64,000 bases of DNA from Luminiphilus sp051201685 (lineage in GTDB: Bacteria > Pseudomonadota > Gammaproteobacteria > Pseudomonadales > Halieaceae): positions 1,736,001 to 1,800,000 of the forward strand of contig NZ_CP179213.1 of the NCBI RefSeq assembly GCF_051201685.1. The letters run 5' to 3'. Positions 53,652 through 62,010 of this stretch are shown here, piece by piece. Numbering within the stretch: position 1 is the first letter of the stretch; every line of letters begins with the position of its first letter. Both the position numbers and the translations under genes were made by a program. The notes beneath the pieces are model-generated. The model was not told where the DNA came from and searched no databases. It saw only the letters and a program-made list of their open reading frames with translations.

Positions 53652-54713
53652 TTAGGTGTCTCGAGTTAGCAACCACCCTCCTGCAATCCAGCAAACTAAA
53701 ATAGGCATCGCCGCCGCAAGGATAGCTGGCAATCCAAAAATGAGGCTTGCGGGGCCGAAAAAATCTTGAGAAATACGAAACACCACGCCGACGATTACAC
53801 CCGTAAAAATACGAGCACCCAGGCTACCCTCTCTGAGCGGACCAAAAATAAACGACATGGCAACGAGAACCAATCCCGCCACGGCAAAAGGCTGAAGAAC
53901 TTTGCGCCAGAAGGCGAGTTCAACATCCCTATACATGAGGCCTTGTTTGCGTAAATACTGCGCGTACGGCCACAATTCGCGGGTCGGCAGACTGTCGAGT
54001 GCTACCGCCTCCAATGCCAAGAGTTGCGGCGTCACTTCAGTTTTCCAGACTTGCTGGGTCACTGTGTCCGTAACTGCACGGTCCTGAGTGAGTTCTGTAC
54101 GCGATATTTTTTCCAGTAGCCACTGCCCACGCTGATAGGTGCCTCGCTCTGCGCGTAGGCTGCGCGTCAACCGACGTTCGTCGTCGAAGGTAAGCAATTG
54201 TACGCCGTGAATGATTCCGCCACGCTCTACCGCTGAAACGTGGATAAAAGTGTTGCCATCACGATTCCAAACACCACCGCGGCCAGTAAAACTGCTTTGA
54301 GAGCCCTGAGCTAAGGCCTTATGACTGACGGCATATTGCTCCGAAACAGGCGATACAAACTCACCTATCAAAAATCCGACGACGGCGACGACTAATGCAG
54401 GTCTTAGCGTTGCAATCGCCAACTGAGGTAGTGAGCGCCCCGCTGCTCGCACCACAGTGAGCTCACTGGTTGCGGCAAGACGGCCGAGCCCAACCAGAGC
54501 CCCTATTAAGGCGGCAAAGGGCACATACTCATGTAGGCGTCTGGGGAGTGTAAAAACCACATAGATCAATGCATCCGAAAAAGCATAATCAGCAGTCACG
54601 TCATCTAGCTCGTCAATGACCGAGCTCAACGCGTCCAGACCAACCAGTACCGCGAGCACTCCCAACGTAGCGCCCAAAACACTCCCGGCTAGATAACGAT
54701 CAAACTGACCCAT
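53652..54713 (-). CDS. lptG: LPS export permease LptG
   Basis: With LptF forms the membrane part of the LptB2FG ABC complex that extracts lipopolysaccharide from the inner membrane. 353 residues from the ATG at 54713: MGQFDRYLAGSVLGATLGVLAVLVGLDAL (first helix), RRLHEYVPFAALIGALVGLGRLA, a periplasmic jellyroll (about 130-270) and three C-terminal helices (FAVAGLVLVAMSFIFGPLREG). The frame is open further upstream (54779) but inside lptF; the chosen start overlaps the lptF stop by 14 bp. Confidence 0.95.
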   Translation of the reverse strand: MGQFDRYLAGSVLGATLGVLAVLVGLDALSSVIDELDDVTADYAFSDALIYVVFTLPRRLHEYVPFAALIGALVGLGRLAATSELTVVRAAGRSLPQLAIATLRPALVVAVVGFLIGEFVSPVSEQYAVSHKALAQGSQSSFTGRGGVWNRDGNTFIHVSAVERGGIIHGVQLLTFDDERRLTRSLRAERGTYQRGQWLLEKISRTELTQDRAVTDTVTQQVWKTEVTPQLLALEAVALDSLPTRELWPYAQYLRKQGLMYRDVELAFWRKVLQPFAVAGLVLVAMSFIFGPLREGSLGARIFTGVIVGVVFRISQDFFGPASLIFGLPAILAAAMPILVCWIAGGWLLTRDT

Positions 54714-55791
54714 GTTTCTTCCCAAAAATCCCAAGGGAAAGAGATTCCCAATAAAGCAGGCAAACGGCAAACGCCGCAAAACACAGGTGTGTTACCAGCA
54801 TTGCGCCGCCGCCACCGCCTGACTCCATGAAGGAGCGAGCCTGTGTGAGCGCTAAAAAGTAAACCAAAAACAATGCTAGTGCAGGCCCGAGGCGCGCATA
54901 ACGCCCTCTGCGGGAGTCCGTTTTACTCAACGCTAAGGCGATAACAACGCTCACTGGCACCAAAAACGGTAGCGACAGTCGCCACCAAAGGGTAGCCCGC
55001 TTCCTAGGATCATCACTGGTAACCAGTTCGGCGGTAGGCGTTGCGTCGATGCGCGTAGAAGCACGCAAGCTATCGCGCTTCTCAGGAATGAGTTCGCCAA
55101 ACCGGCTAAATGCGACTGCCTCGTAGGCAGGTTCACCCGGCACTCCACTGTAACGAGTCCCACCACGCAACTCGAGATAACGCCTGTTGGTGGTGGCGTC
55201 GGTTATTATTTCGGCTTCCTCGGCCAATGTGACTTGGGTGGCATCAGTACCCGATTGTTCCTCAACGACAAAAACATTGTGCATGACGCCGGCTTTATCA
55301 ATGCGCTCAGTGTAGGTCACTAATTCACCCCCACGCTGGGACTTAAATCGCCCTGCGGCCATGAGTTGCAGACCCTCGGCATTCCGGGGGTTGTCCAAAA
55401 GTCGCTGTGCCCGAGCTGAACCCTCGGGCCCCAAATATAAGGTCAAAAGTGCAACGAGGCACATTATGAGGGCGCCAGGCACCAGCAAGTAACCCGCCAG
55501 CCGAGCTGGACTGGTTCCGCAAGCTTTAAGCACGACCATTTCACTCTCTGCGTACATTCGTCCAAGCGACAGCAGAATTCCGATAAAAAGCGCGAGCGGT
55601 AGGATTAATTCAAAAAAACTGGGCAGTTTGAACAGCATGACTGGCAGTAAAACGTCGGCAGATAGGCTGCCCATCGCCGCTTCCGCGAGATACTTTATAA
55701 AGCGGCCGCTAAAAACCACGAGAAAAAGAACAAAGGACACCGCCAGCGTGTGCGTGGCCACATCTCGGGTCAAATATACGAAAATGCGCAT
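54700..55791 (-). CDS. lptF: LPS export permease LptF
   Basis: Partner of LptG in LPS extraction. The 363 residues have an N-terminal helix pair (ATHTLAVSFVLFLVVFSGRFIKYLAEAA), LFKLPSFFELILPLALFIGILLSLGRMYAESEM, a periplasmic beta domain and C-terminal helices ending with YWESLSLGIFGKK. The coupling helix segment with ESEMVVLKACG contacts LptB. It is divergent from pepA, the usual lptFG/pepA arrangement in gammaproteobacteria, with 110 bp between. Confidence 0.95.
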   Translation of the reverse strand: MRIFVYLTRDVATHTLAVSFVLFLVVFSGRFIKYLAEAAMGSLSADVLLPVMLFKLPSFFELILPLALFIGILLSLGRMYAESEMVVLKACGTSPARLAGYLLVPGALIMCLVALLTLYLGPEGSARAQRLLDNPRNAEGLQLMAAGRFKSQRGGELVTYTERIDKAGVMHNVFVVEEQSGTDATQVTLAEEAEIITDATTNRRYLELRGGTRYSGVPGEPAYEAVAFSRFGELIPEKRDSLRASTRIDATPTAELVTSDDPRKRATLWWRLSLPFLVPVSVVIALALSKTDSRRGRYARLGPALALFLVYFLALTQARSFMESGGGGGAMLVTHLCFAAFAVCLLYWESLSLGIFGKKHGSV

Positions 55792-55901
55792 CAGTTAGTC
55801 ATAAGGATCAATGGTTTGTGCTGAATATATTTTGTTACGGCGCCAGACACCATACACTATGCACCTCTACATCAATTTATTTGTCCTCTAATGGAGTTTT
55901 C

Positions 55902-57395
55902 ATGTCCCAACCATCGTTCACGGCTCGCAAGGCCGCTAATCCTGCCAAGCTTTCTACCCCCTGCCTTGTGCTACCCATGTTTAAAGGTCAGAAGTTGGAG
56001 GGGTATCTTGCAGAATTGGATGCTCAATTGGCAGGTGCCATTAATCGCGCCTCAAAGCTTGGCGACTTTAGCGGCGAAACAGGCTCGTCCTTGGCACTTA
56101 TGGGTAATGACCGTGTGCAGCGAATCCTCCTGCTAGGTTGCGGTGCCGAGGAAGACTTTGATCAGTCTGCTCGTAAAAAGCTAGCCCAGGCCGCAGGCAA
56201 AAATTTAGCCAGCACGAAGGCTCGTGAGGCACACATAGCCCTAGATGGCCTACCGCTGGCCGCCGAAGACAGCGCTCAGTTGCTGGAAACACTGGCGACC
56301 GAAATTTTATGGGCCTGCTATGTCTACAGCGAAACATTAAGTCAACCGAAGAACATGCCAACTTTGGCAAAAGCCAGTGTCTCAGCGCCATCCGCTTTAC
56401 CAATCGGGCAAGCAAAAAAGGCACTCAACTCAGGCGTGGCCATCGGTGAAGGCGTCAACTTTACCCGCCAACTGGGCAATCTACCCGCTAACATTTGTAC
56501 GCCAACCTACCTCGCTAAGCAGGCAAGAGCATTAGGCCGAAAGCACGCCAAATTGACGGTAAAGGTTCTCGATGAAAAAAAGATGCGCGAGCTCGGTATG
56601 GGTTCACTCCTGTCCGTGGGACATGGCAGTGACGAGCCCTCGCAATTGATTGTCATGGAATACAAAGGCGGGAAAGCAAAGGAAGCGCCATATGCTCTCG
56701 TGGGGAAGGGAATCACCTTTGACACGGGCGGAATATCTCTCAAGCCAGGCGGGAAAATGGACGAGATGAAGTTTGATATGGGTGGTGCCAGTTCAGTCTT
56801 TGGTACAGTTCAGGCTGCGGTTAACTTGGACTTACCCATCAATCTAGTGGGCATAGTTGCTGCGGCTGAAAACATGCCCAGCGGTCGCGCCACTAAACCT
56901 GGGGACGTTGTCACAAGCATGAGTGGCCAAACCATCGAGATCCTCAATACCGATGCTGAAGGCCGTTTGGTGCTGTGTGACGCACTAACCTACGTTGAAC
57001 GCTACAAGCCGAAAGAGGTCGTGGATATCGCGACCCTGACGGGCGCTATTATTGTGTCGCTGGGGCACGAGGCGAGCGGCATTTTCGCTAACGACGATGA
57101 CTTGGCTGATGCGCTGCTGGCGGCTGGGCAACGCAGTCAAGATCGTGGCTGGAGAATGCCGATCTGGCAGGAATACCAAAAGCAGCTTGATTCAAGATTC
57201 GCAGATATGCAAAACATCGGTGCTGGTACCGCGGGAAGTGTTACTGCCGCGTGTTTTCTGGCACGGTTTACGGAGAAGTACAAATGGGCGCACTTAGATG
57301 TTGCGGGAACTTCATTTCTGAGTGCGCCGAAAGGAGCTACCGGAAGGCCAGTTCCCATGCTTGTCGAGTATCTGCGAGCCCGTGCTGGCGCATAA
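55902..57395 (+). CDS. pepA: Leucyl aminopeptidase PepA (M17)
   Basis: Cytosolic hexameric aminopeptidase with two metals; in E. coli the protein also acts in Xer recombination and carAB regulation. From the ATG at 55902 (GGAG upstream) it has 497 residues: divergent N-domain, then the catalytic domain with GKGITFDTGGISLKP, DEMKFDMGGAS, and the family signature NTDAEGRLVL. The frame is open to 55818, but that region looks like a leader. Divergent from lptF. holC starts 4 bp after its stop. Confidence 0.97.
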   Translation: MSQPSFTARKAANPAKLSTPCLVLPMFKGQKLEGYLAELDAQLAGAINRASKLGDFSGETGSSLALMGNDRVQRILLLGCGAEEDFDQSARKKLAQAAGKNLASTKAREAHIALDGLPLAAEDSAQLLETLATEILWACYVYSETLSQPKNMPTLAKASVSAPSALPIGQAKKALNSGVAIGEGVNFTRQLGNLPANICTPTYLAKQARALGRKHAKLTVKVLDEKKMRELGMGSLLSVGHGSDEPSQLIVMEYKGGKAKEAPYALVGKGITFDTGGISLKPGGKMDEMKFDMGGASSVFGTVQAAVNLDLPINLVGIVAAAENMPSGRATKPGDVVTSMSGQTIEILNTDAEGRLVLCDALTYVERYKPKEVVDIATLTGAIIVSLGHEASGIFANDDDLADALLAAGQRSQDRGWRMPIWQEYQKQLDSRFADMQNIGAGTAGSVTAACFLARFTEKYKWAHLDVAGTSFLSAPKGATGRPVPMLVEYLRARAGA

Positions 57396-57398
57396 CCT

Positions 57399-57818
57399 AT
57401 GACTCGCGTCGACTTTTATGTGGTTGCAGACGCTAGCCCTGAGGCTCGTCTGCAGGTTGCTGCTCGACTTACAGAAAAAGCCCACCGTCAAGGGCATAGC
57501 CTGTTTATAAACACTGGCAGTGAGTCAGAAGCAGCGTTGTTGGACGAGCTTTTGTGGACATTCCGCCCCGGAAGCTTTATCCCACACCACTCACTGAAAG
57601 AGGGGTCTGAAGGGCCAGTAGTTCTTGGTTGGGGACAAGAGCCCAGCAGCCATGATGATGTCCTAATAAATCTTGCCCTCACCCCGCCCGCTTTTTTTTC
57701 TCGGTTTCAACGAGTCGCCGAACTAGTGACTCAAGAAGAAACCGCTTTAAAAGCTATGCGAGAGTCGTGGCGATTTTACAAGGATCGTGGCTATCCTCTG
57801 CAAAAACATGATCTTTGA
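57399..57818 (+). CDS. holC: DNA polymerase III chi subunit
   Basis: Links the clamp loader (via HolD, not in this window) to SSB. The 139 residues contain VDFYVVADASPEARLQVAARLTEKA, FIPHHSLKEGSEGPVVLGWGQEP with the SSB-contact region, and the C-terminal RVAELVTQEETALKAMRESWRFYKDRGYPL. The pepA-holC-valS order is strongly conserved, which supports the call. Confidence 0.95.
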   Translation: MTRVDFYVVADASPEARLQVAARLTEKAHRQGHSLFINTGSESEAALLDELLWTFRPGSFIPHHSLKEGSEGPVVLGWGQEPSSHDDVLINLALTPPAFFSRFQRVAELVTQEETALKAMRESWRFYKDRGYPLQKHDL

Positions 57819-57865
57819 CGGCTTCACAGCGCCTACATTTTTAGTACCAAAATCGGAACAGCATT

Positions 57866-60628
57866 ATGGAAAAGGTTTTTTCGCCCGGCGATATTGAAAA
57901 GCGATGGTATGACACCTGGGAGCAAAGTGGTTACTTTGCTCCTCAGGGCGGCGAGACCTCTTTTTCGATACCCATACCGCCACCGAACGTAACGGGTTCA
58001 TTGCATATGGGTCATGGCTTTCAACAGGCCATCATGGATGCCCTCATCCGTTATCACCGAATGAAAGGGGCCGATACGCTCTGGCAGGTGGGCACCGATC
58101 ACGCTGGAATTGCAACTCAAATGCTCGTCGAACGACAGCTAGAGGCCGACGGCATCAAGCGAGAGGATATTGGCAGAGACGCTTTTATCGACAAGGTTTG
58201 GGCTTGGAAAGAACAATCAGGCGGGACCATTACTCAGCAGCTCAGACGATTAGGGGCTTCAGCGGATTGGAGCCGTGAACGTTTTACTATGGATGAAGGT
58301 TTGTCCGATGCCGTTCAGCAGGTGTTCATCAAACTTTACAGCGAAGGTCTTATTTATCGTGGTCAACGTTTAGTTAACTGGGACCCAAAATTGCACACAG
58401 CAATATCGGACCTTGAAGTGGTGTCGGAAGAGGAACAAGGCTTCTTGTGGCACCTACGCTATCCTCTGAGTGATGGCTCTGGCCACCTCGTGGTCGCCAC
58501 TACAAGGCCGGAGACCCTGTTAGGTGACGCAGCAGTCGCAGTTCATCCAGACGATGACCGCTATCAGGCGCTCATTGGCAAAACCGTGTCGTTACCGCTT
58601 TGCGACCGAGAAATTCCTATTATCGCCGATGACTATGTAGATCCTGAGTTCGGGACTGGTTGCGTCAAAATCACACCTGCACATGACTTTAATGACTACG
58701 AGATGGGCCAGCGACACGACCTGCCCTTGCGCAATATCCTAACGCGAAACGCCTCAATTAGTGACGCCGCTCCAGCGGCTTACCAAGGTCTCGATCGCTA
58801 CGCAGCCAGAGAACAGATCATTAAAGATCTTGATGCTCTGCAGCTGCTCGAAAAAACCGAAGACCACCTGCTGAAGGTCCCACGAGGCGATCGCTCTGGT
58901 GTGGTTGTAGAGCCGTGGTTAACGCCGCAATGGTACGTGGATGCTAAAAAACTTGCGGGACCTGCTATCGCTGCCGTTGAAAATGAAACAATTAAGTTTG
59001 TGCCCAAACAATGGGAAAATACGTACTTCGCATGGATGCGCGACATTCAGGATTGGTGCATCAGCAGACAGCTCTGGTGGGGGCACCGAATCCCAGCTTG
59101 GTATGACAATGCGGGCAATGTGTATGTGGGTTCCGATGAAGCTTCAGTGCGAGCCAGCAACGAACTCGATCATACCGTCGAGCTCACGCAGGACAACGAC
59201 GTTTTAGATACCTGGTTTTCTTCAGCTCTCTGGACGTTCTCTACCTTGGGCTGGCCTAATAAGACGCCCGAAATGGCGAAGTTTCACCCTACGTCGGTGC
59301 TTGTGACAGGGTTCGATATTATATTTTTTTGGGTCGCACGCATGATCATGATGTCGTTACATTTTTGTGACGAGGTGCCCTTCCACACTGTGTACGTTCA
59401 CGGTCTGGTGAGAGACGGCGAAGGCCAAAAGATGTCGAAGTCCAAGGGAAATGTCATTGATCCCATAGATCTTATTGATGGCATAGATCTAAAAAGCCTA
59501 GAGGCCAAAAGAACGGCAGGAATGATGCAGCCACAGATGGCAGCGCGCATCGTCAAACAAACTCGCAAGCATTTCCCTGAGGGCATTCCTGGCTATGGCA
59601 CCGATGCTTTGCGCTTTACCTTTTATTCTCTCGCTTCCACGGGTCGTGATATCAAGTTTGATATGCAGCGCATGGAGGGATACCGGAATTTCTGCAATAA
59701 ACTTTGGAATGCTGCTCGGTATGTTTTGGGAAATTGCGAGGATCTCACACCATCGCCGTCTGCAACCGAACCCTCTTTGGCTGACCGATGGATTATGAGC
59801 CGACTAATCACGGCTGCGAAAGACTGCGAACAGGCGATTGAAAACTATCGCTTCGATCTGGCATCGCAAACCTTGTACGACTTTGTCTGGAACGAGTTTT
59901 GTGACTGGTATCTTGAACTTTCAAAGCCCATCCTTTGGGATGCGGAGGCAAATCCCGATCAGGCGACTGTGACGCGTCATACGCTGGTTACAACGCTTGA
60001 GAACATCCTCCGCCTTCTGCACCCCATGATGCCTTTTATCACAGAGGAAATTTGGCAAAGCATTGCGCCTCTAGCAGATAAGTCAGGAGACACCATTATG
60101 CTCCAACCTTGGCCTAACTTTGACGGTCAAGAATCCGATGCTGAGGCCGAGTCAGAAGTGGCATGGCTACAAGGTGTCATTGTTGCGATTCGCACAATTC
60201 GAGGAGAGGCACAGCTGGGGCCGGGCAAAGCGCTCGACATTCTGGTCCGCAACACGACAGACGATGATCAAAGGCGTTTTACAAACAACAAGGCCTATCT
60301 GCGCAAGCTGGCCCGTCTAGAGTCAATAACCTTTTTAAGCTCCGACGCTGAAGTGCCGCCGTCACTGTCAGCTCTCTGCGGCAACCTCGAAATATTGGTG
60401 CCCATGGCTGGAGTTATCGACGTTGAAGCAGAGCGGGCTCGCCTCAATAAAGAACTGCAAAAGCAGCAGGGAGAGTTGACAAGAATTCAGGGAAAACTCT
60501 CAAATGCCAGCTTTGTCGACCGCGCCCCCGAAGCCGTGGTTGCCAATGAGCGACATAAACAACAGGCCGCTGAAGATGCAGTTCAAGCCATCACTACGCA
60601 ACTGCAGCGTCTGGAGGGATTGCACTAA
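57866..60628 (+). CDS. valS: Valyl-tRNA synthetase
   Basis: Class Ia synthetase with editing of threonine. The 920 residues hold the HIGH motif PPPNVTGSLHMGHGF (about residue 35), an editing domain (about 190-330, with VVATTRPETLLGDAAVAV), the KMSKS loop KMSKSKGNVIDP (about 525), an anticodon-binding helix bundle, and a C-terminal coiled coil (EAERARLNKELQKQQGELTRIQ). Length is a little below E. coli ValS (951). Confidence 0.98.
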   Translation: MEKVFSPGDIEKRWYDTWEQSGYFAPQGGETSFSIPIPPPNVTGSLHMGHGFQQAIMDALIRYHRMKGADTLWQVGTDHAGIATQMLVERQLEADGIKREDIGRDAFIDKVWAWKEQSGGTITQQLRRLGASADWSRERFTMDEGLSDAVQQVFIKLYSEGLIYRGQRLVNWDPKLHTAISDLEVVSEEEQGFLWHLRYPLSDGSGHLVVATTRPETLLGDAAVAVHPDDDRYQALIGKTVSLPLCDREIPIIADDYVDPEFGTGCVKITPAHDFNDYEMGQRHDLPLRNILTRNASISDAAPAAYQGLDRYAAREQIIKDLDALQLLEKTEDHLLKVPRGDRSGVVVEPWLTPQWYVDAKKLAGPAIAAVENETIKFVPKQWENTYFAWMRDIQDWCISRQLWWGHRIPAWYDNAGNVYVGSDEASVRASNELDHTVELTQDNDVLDTWFSSALWTFSTLGWPNKTPEMAKFHPTSVLVTGFDIIFFWVARMIMMSLHFCDEVPFHTVYVHGLVRDGEGQKMSKSKGNVIDPIDLIDGIDLKSLEAKRTAGMMQPQMAARIVKQTRKHFPEGIPGYGTDALRFTFYSLASTGRDIKFDMQRMEGYRNFCNKLWNAARYVLGNCEDLTPSPSATEPSLADRWIMSRLITAAKDCEQAIENYRFDLASQTLYDFVWNEFCDWYLELSKPILWDAEANPDQATVTRHTLVTTLENILRLLHPMMPFITEEIWQSIAPLADKSGDTIMLQPWPNFDGQESDAEAESEVAWLQGVIVAIRTIRGEAQLGPGKALDILVRNTTDDDQRRFTNNKAYLRKLARLESITFLSSDAEVPPSLSALCGNLEILVPMAGVIDVEAERARLNKELQKQQGELTRIQGKLSNASFVDRAPEAVVANERHKQQAAEDAVQAITTQLQRLEGLH

Positions 60629-60674
60629 TGACGCGATACTGGTAATAACGTCTTATAAAAATAAGGAGAGGCGT

Positions 60675-60887
60675 ATGTCTGAGCGTCAAACCGGTGTTGT
60701 GAAGTGGTTCAACAATGCAAAAGGTTTTGGGTTCATTACGATGTCTGATCGTGATGAAGATATTTTTGTGCATTTCCGAGCAATTCAAGGAGATGGCTAC
60801 CGCTCCCTGAACGAGGGAGATGCTGTTGAGTTTACCCTCGCAAAAGGCGACAAAGGGTTGCAGGCGGAAGAAGTTACTAAACCGTAG
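60675..60887 (+). CDS. Cold-shock protein (CspA family)
   Basis: Single-stranded nucleic-acid chaperone. The 70 residues have MSERQTGVVKWFNNAKGFGFIT (RNP1) and DIFVHFRAI (RNP2) with all core aromatics, and TLAKGDKGLQAEEVTKP at the end. GGAG lies 8 bp before the ATG at 60675; a longer frame from 60504 lies inside valS and is not meaningful. It is followed by a hairpin-bearing leader and a second cold-shock-domain gene. Confidence 0.95.
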   Translation: MSERQTGVVKWFNNAKGFGFITMSDRDEDIFVHFRAIQGDGYRSLNEGDAVEFTLAKGDKGLQAEEVTKP

Positions 60888-60912
60888 CACCAACAAGCGG
60901 TCAGGATTTGAT

Positions 60913-60945
60913 AGACTTCTGCTCCTTTTTATAAACCGGAAGTCT
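60913..60945 (+). promoter_or_regulatory. Hairpin burying the ribosome site of the next gene
   Basis: Bases 60913-60921 (AGACTTCTG) and 60937-60945 (CGGAAGTCT) form a 9-bp stem with one T-G pair around a 15-base AT-rich loop. The stem's right arm contains GGAAG, the only Shine-Dalgarno candidate of the gene starting at 60947, so it would be hidden when the stem forms. No T-run follows, so a terminator is unlikely. The hairpin begins 25 bp after the cold-shock protein stop codon. Confidence 0.6.
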
Positions 60946-60946
60946 C

Positions 60947-61363
60947 ATGTCTACGCACCCACAAAAATTCAGTCTTGTTGGCAGGCTTGTCATCAACGAT
61001 TTAATTGCCCTTGTCATCTATCTGATCACGGCGCAGTTCTTCCCTACCCATTGGATTCATCTTGCTGGGTTGGTCGTCTTGGCGGTTGCATGCGCTGTCA
61101 TCGGCGACCTCAACATGCCGGCCCCTCGCGCCCCTAAAAAGCAAGCAAGCGCGCAGGAGAGCACCAACGAGGGAAATATCAAATGGTTTAATGCCACGAA
61201 AGGCTTTGGCTTTATTGTCGGCGACGATGGTGCTGAAGTATTTGTGCACTACCGAAATGTAGAAGGCTTAACCAAACGCGGTATTAAGCAGGGTCAGCGT
61301 GTCGCTTACTCAGTGCGGGCTAGTGACCGAGGTCCACAAGCCGAAGGCGTTAAGGCCGTATGA
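60947..61363 (+). CDS. Membrane protein with C-terminal cold-shock domain
   Basis: 138 residues: two membrane helices (about 11-32, LVINDLIALVIYLITAQFF, and 36-55, LAGLVVLAVACAVI), a short Pro/Lys-rich linker, and a cold-shock domain (72-138) with GNIKWFNATKGFGFIVG and EVFVHYRNVEG. So an RNA/ssDNA-binding domain is tethered to the membrane on the cytosolic side (inference from the Lys/Arg-rich linker). The hairpin in front hides its ribosome site. The stop overlaps the methyltransferase ATG (ATGA). Confidence 0.88.
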   Translation: MSTHPQKFSLVGRLVINDLIALVIYLITAQFFPTHWIHLAGLVVLAVACAVIGDLNMPAPRAPKKQASAQESTNEGNIKWFNATKGFGFIVGDDGAEVFVHYRNVEGLTKRGIKQGQRVAYSVRASDRGPQAEGVKAV

Positions 61364-62001
61364 CCGAGGCATTGAGTGAAGGGAAAAAAGTCCGTGTAAC
61401 GGAGCGAAAGTTTCGCGGTGTGACGCTGCCAACGGCCGGCCATAAAGTTATCAGAAGAGTGAAACGCGAGGGGCACGAGCCCTCGATACACGGCACTAAG
61501 CTGTGGCGATCAAGCTTTCTCATCATGGATTACCTCCATAAGCATCCACCCGAAAGTGCAAACGCGGTTTTAGATGCTGGCTGCGGCTGGGGCATTACGG
61601 GTATCTGGTGTGCAAAAAAATTGGGCGCTTCGGTTGTCTCACTTGACGCTGACCCTGCAGTCTTTCCCTATCTGAAAGCCGTAGCAGAACTCAACAAAGT
61701 CTCCACTACGCCTTTAGTGCGACGCTTTGAGGCATTAAAGAAGCCTCAATTAGCCGATTTTGATCTTTTAGTGGCGGCGGATGTTTGTTTTTGGGACGAT
61801 CTAGTCAAGCCTGTAGGTAAGTTAATTGATCGTGCGATTGATGCTGGAGTCGGTCAAATCGTTATCGCAGATCCAGAACGCCCCACCTTTCATAAAATGG
61901 CTGAGAAGGCGATTAATCGCCACGGAGGCGACCTCATTCACTGGTCACTCAAGGGCAAGCTAAAAGCCACTGGCGCGCTACTGGTAATCAATAACCAGTA
62001 G
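61360..62001 (+). CDS. Class I SAM-dependent methyltransferase
   Basis: 213 residues with the SAM loop VLDAGCGWGITGIWCAKKLGA (about residue 67, split by GCGWG), an acidic VSLDADPAVF at the end of strand 2, and the DLLVAADVCFWDDLV motif IV region resembling lysine or PrmA-type protein methyltransferases. The first 45 residues are basic. Start overlaps the cold-shock-domain gene by 4 bp, indicating coupled translation. The substrate is unknown. Confidence 0.82.
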   Translation: MTEALSEGKKVRVTERKFRGVTLPTAGHKVIRRVKREGHEPSIHGTKLWRSSFLIMDYLHKHPPESANAVLDAGCGWGITGIWCAKKLGASVVSLDADPAVFPYLKAVAELNKVSTTPLVRRFEALKKPQLADFDLLVAADVCFWDDLVKPVGKLIDRAIDAGVGQIVIADPERPTFHKMAEKAINRHGGDLIHWSLKGKLKATGALLVINNQ

Positions 62002-62010
62002 CCCAAAAAT

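Noticed and set aside
53222..53704. 160-codon frame overlapping the RDD gene and the lptG end
   Set aside because: Out-of-frame shadow of the RDD gene; the RDD frame has family motifs and a coupled start.
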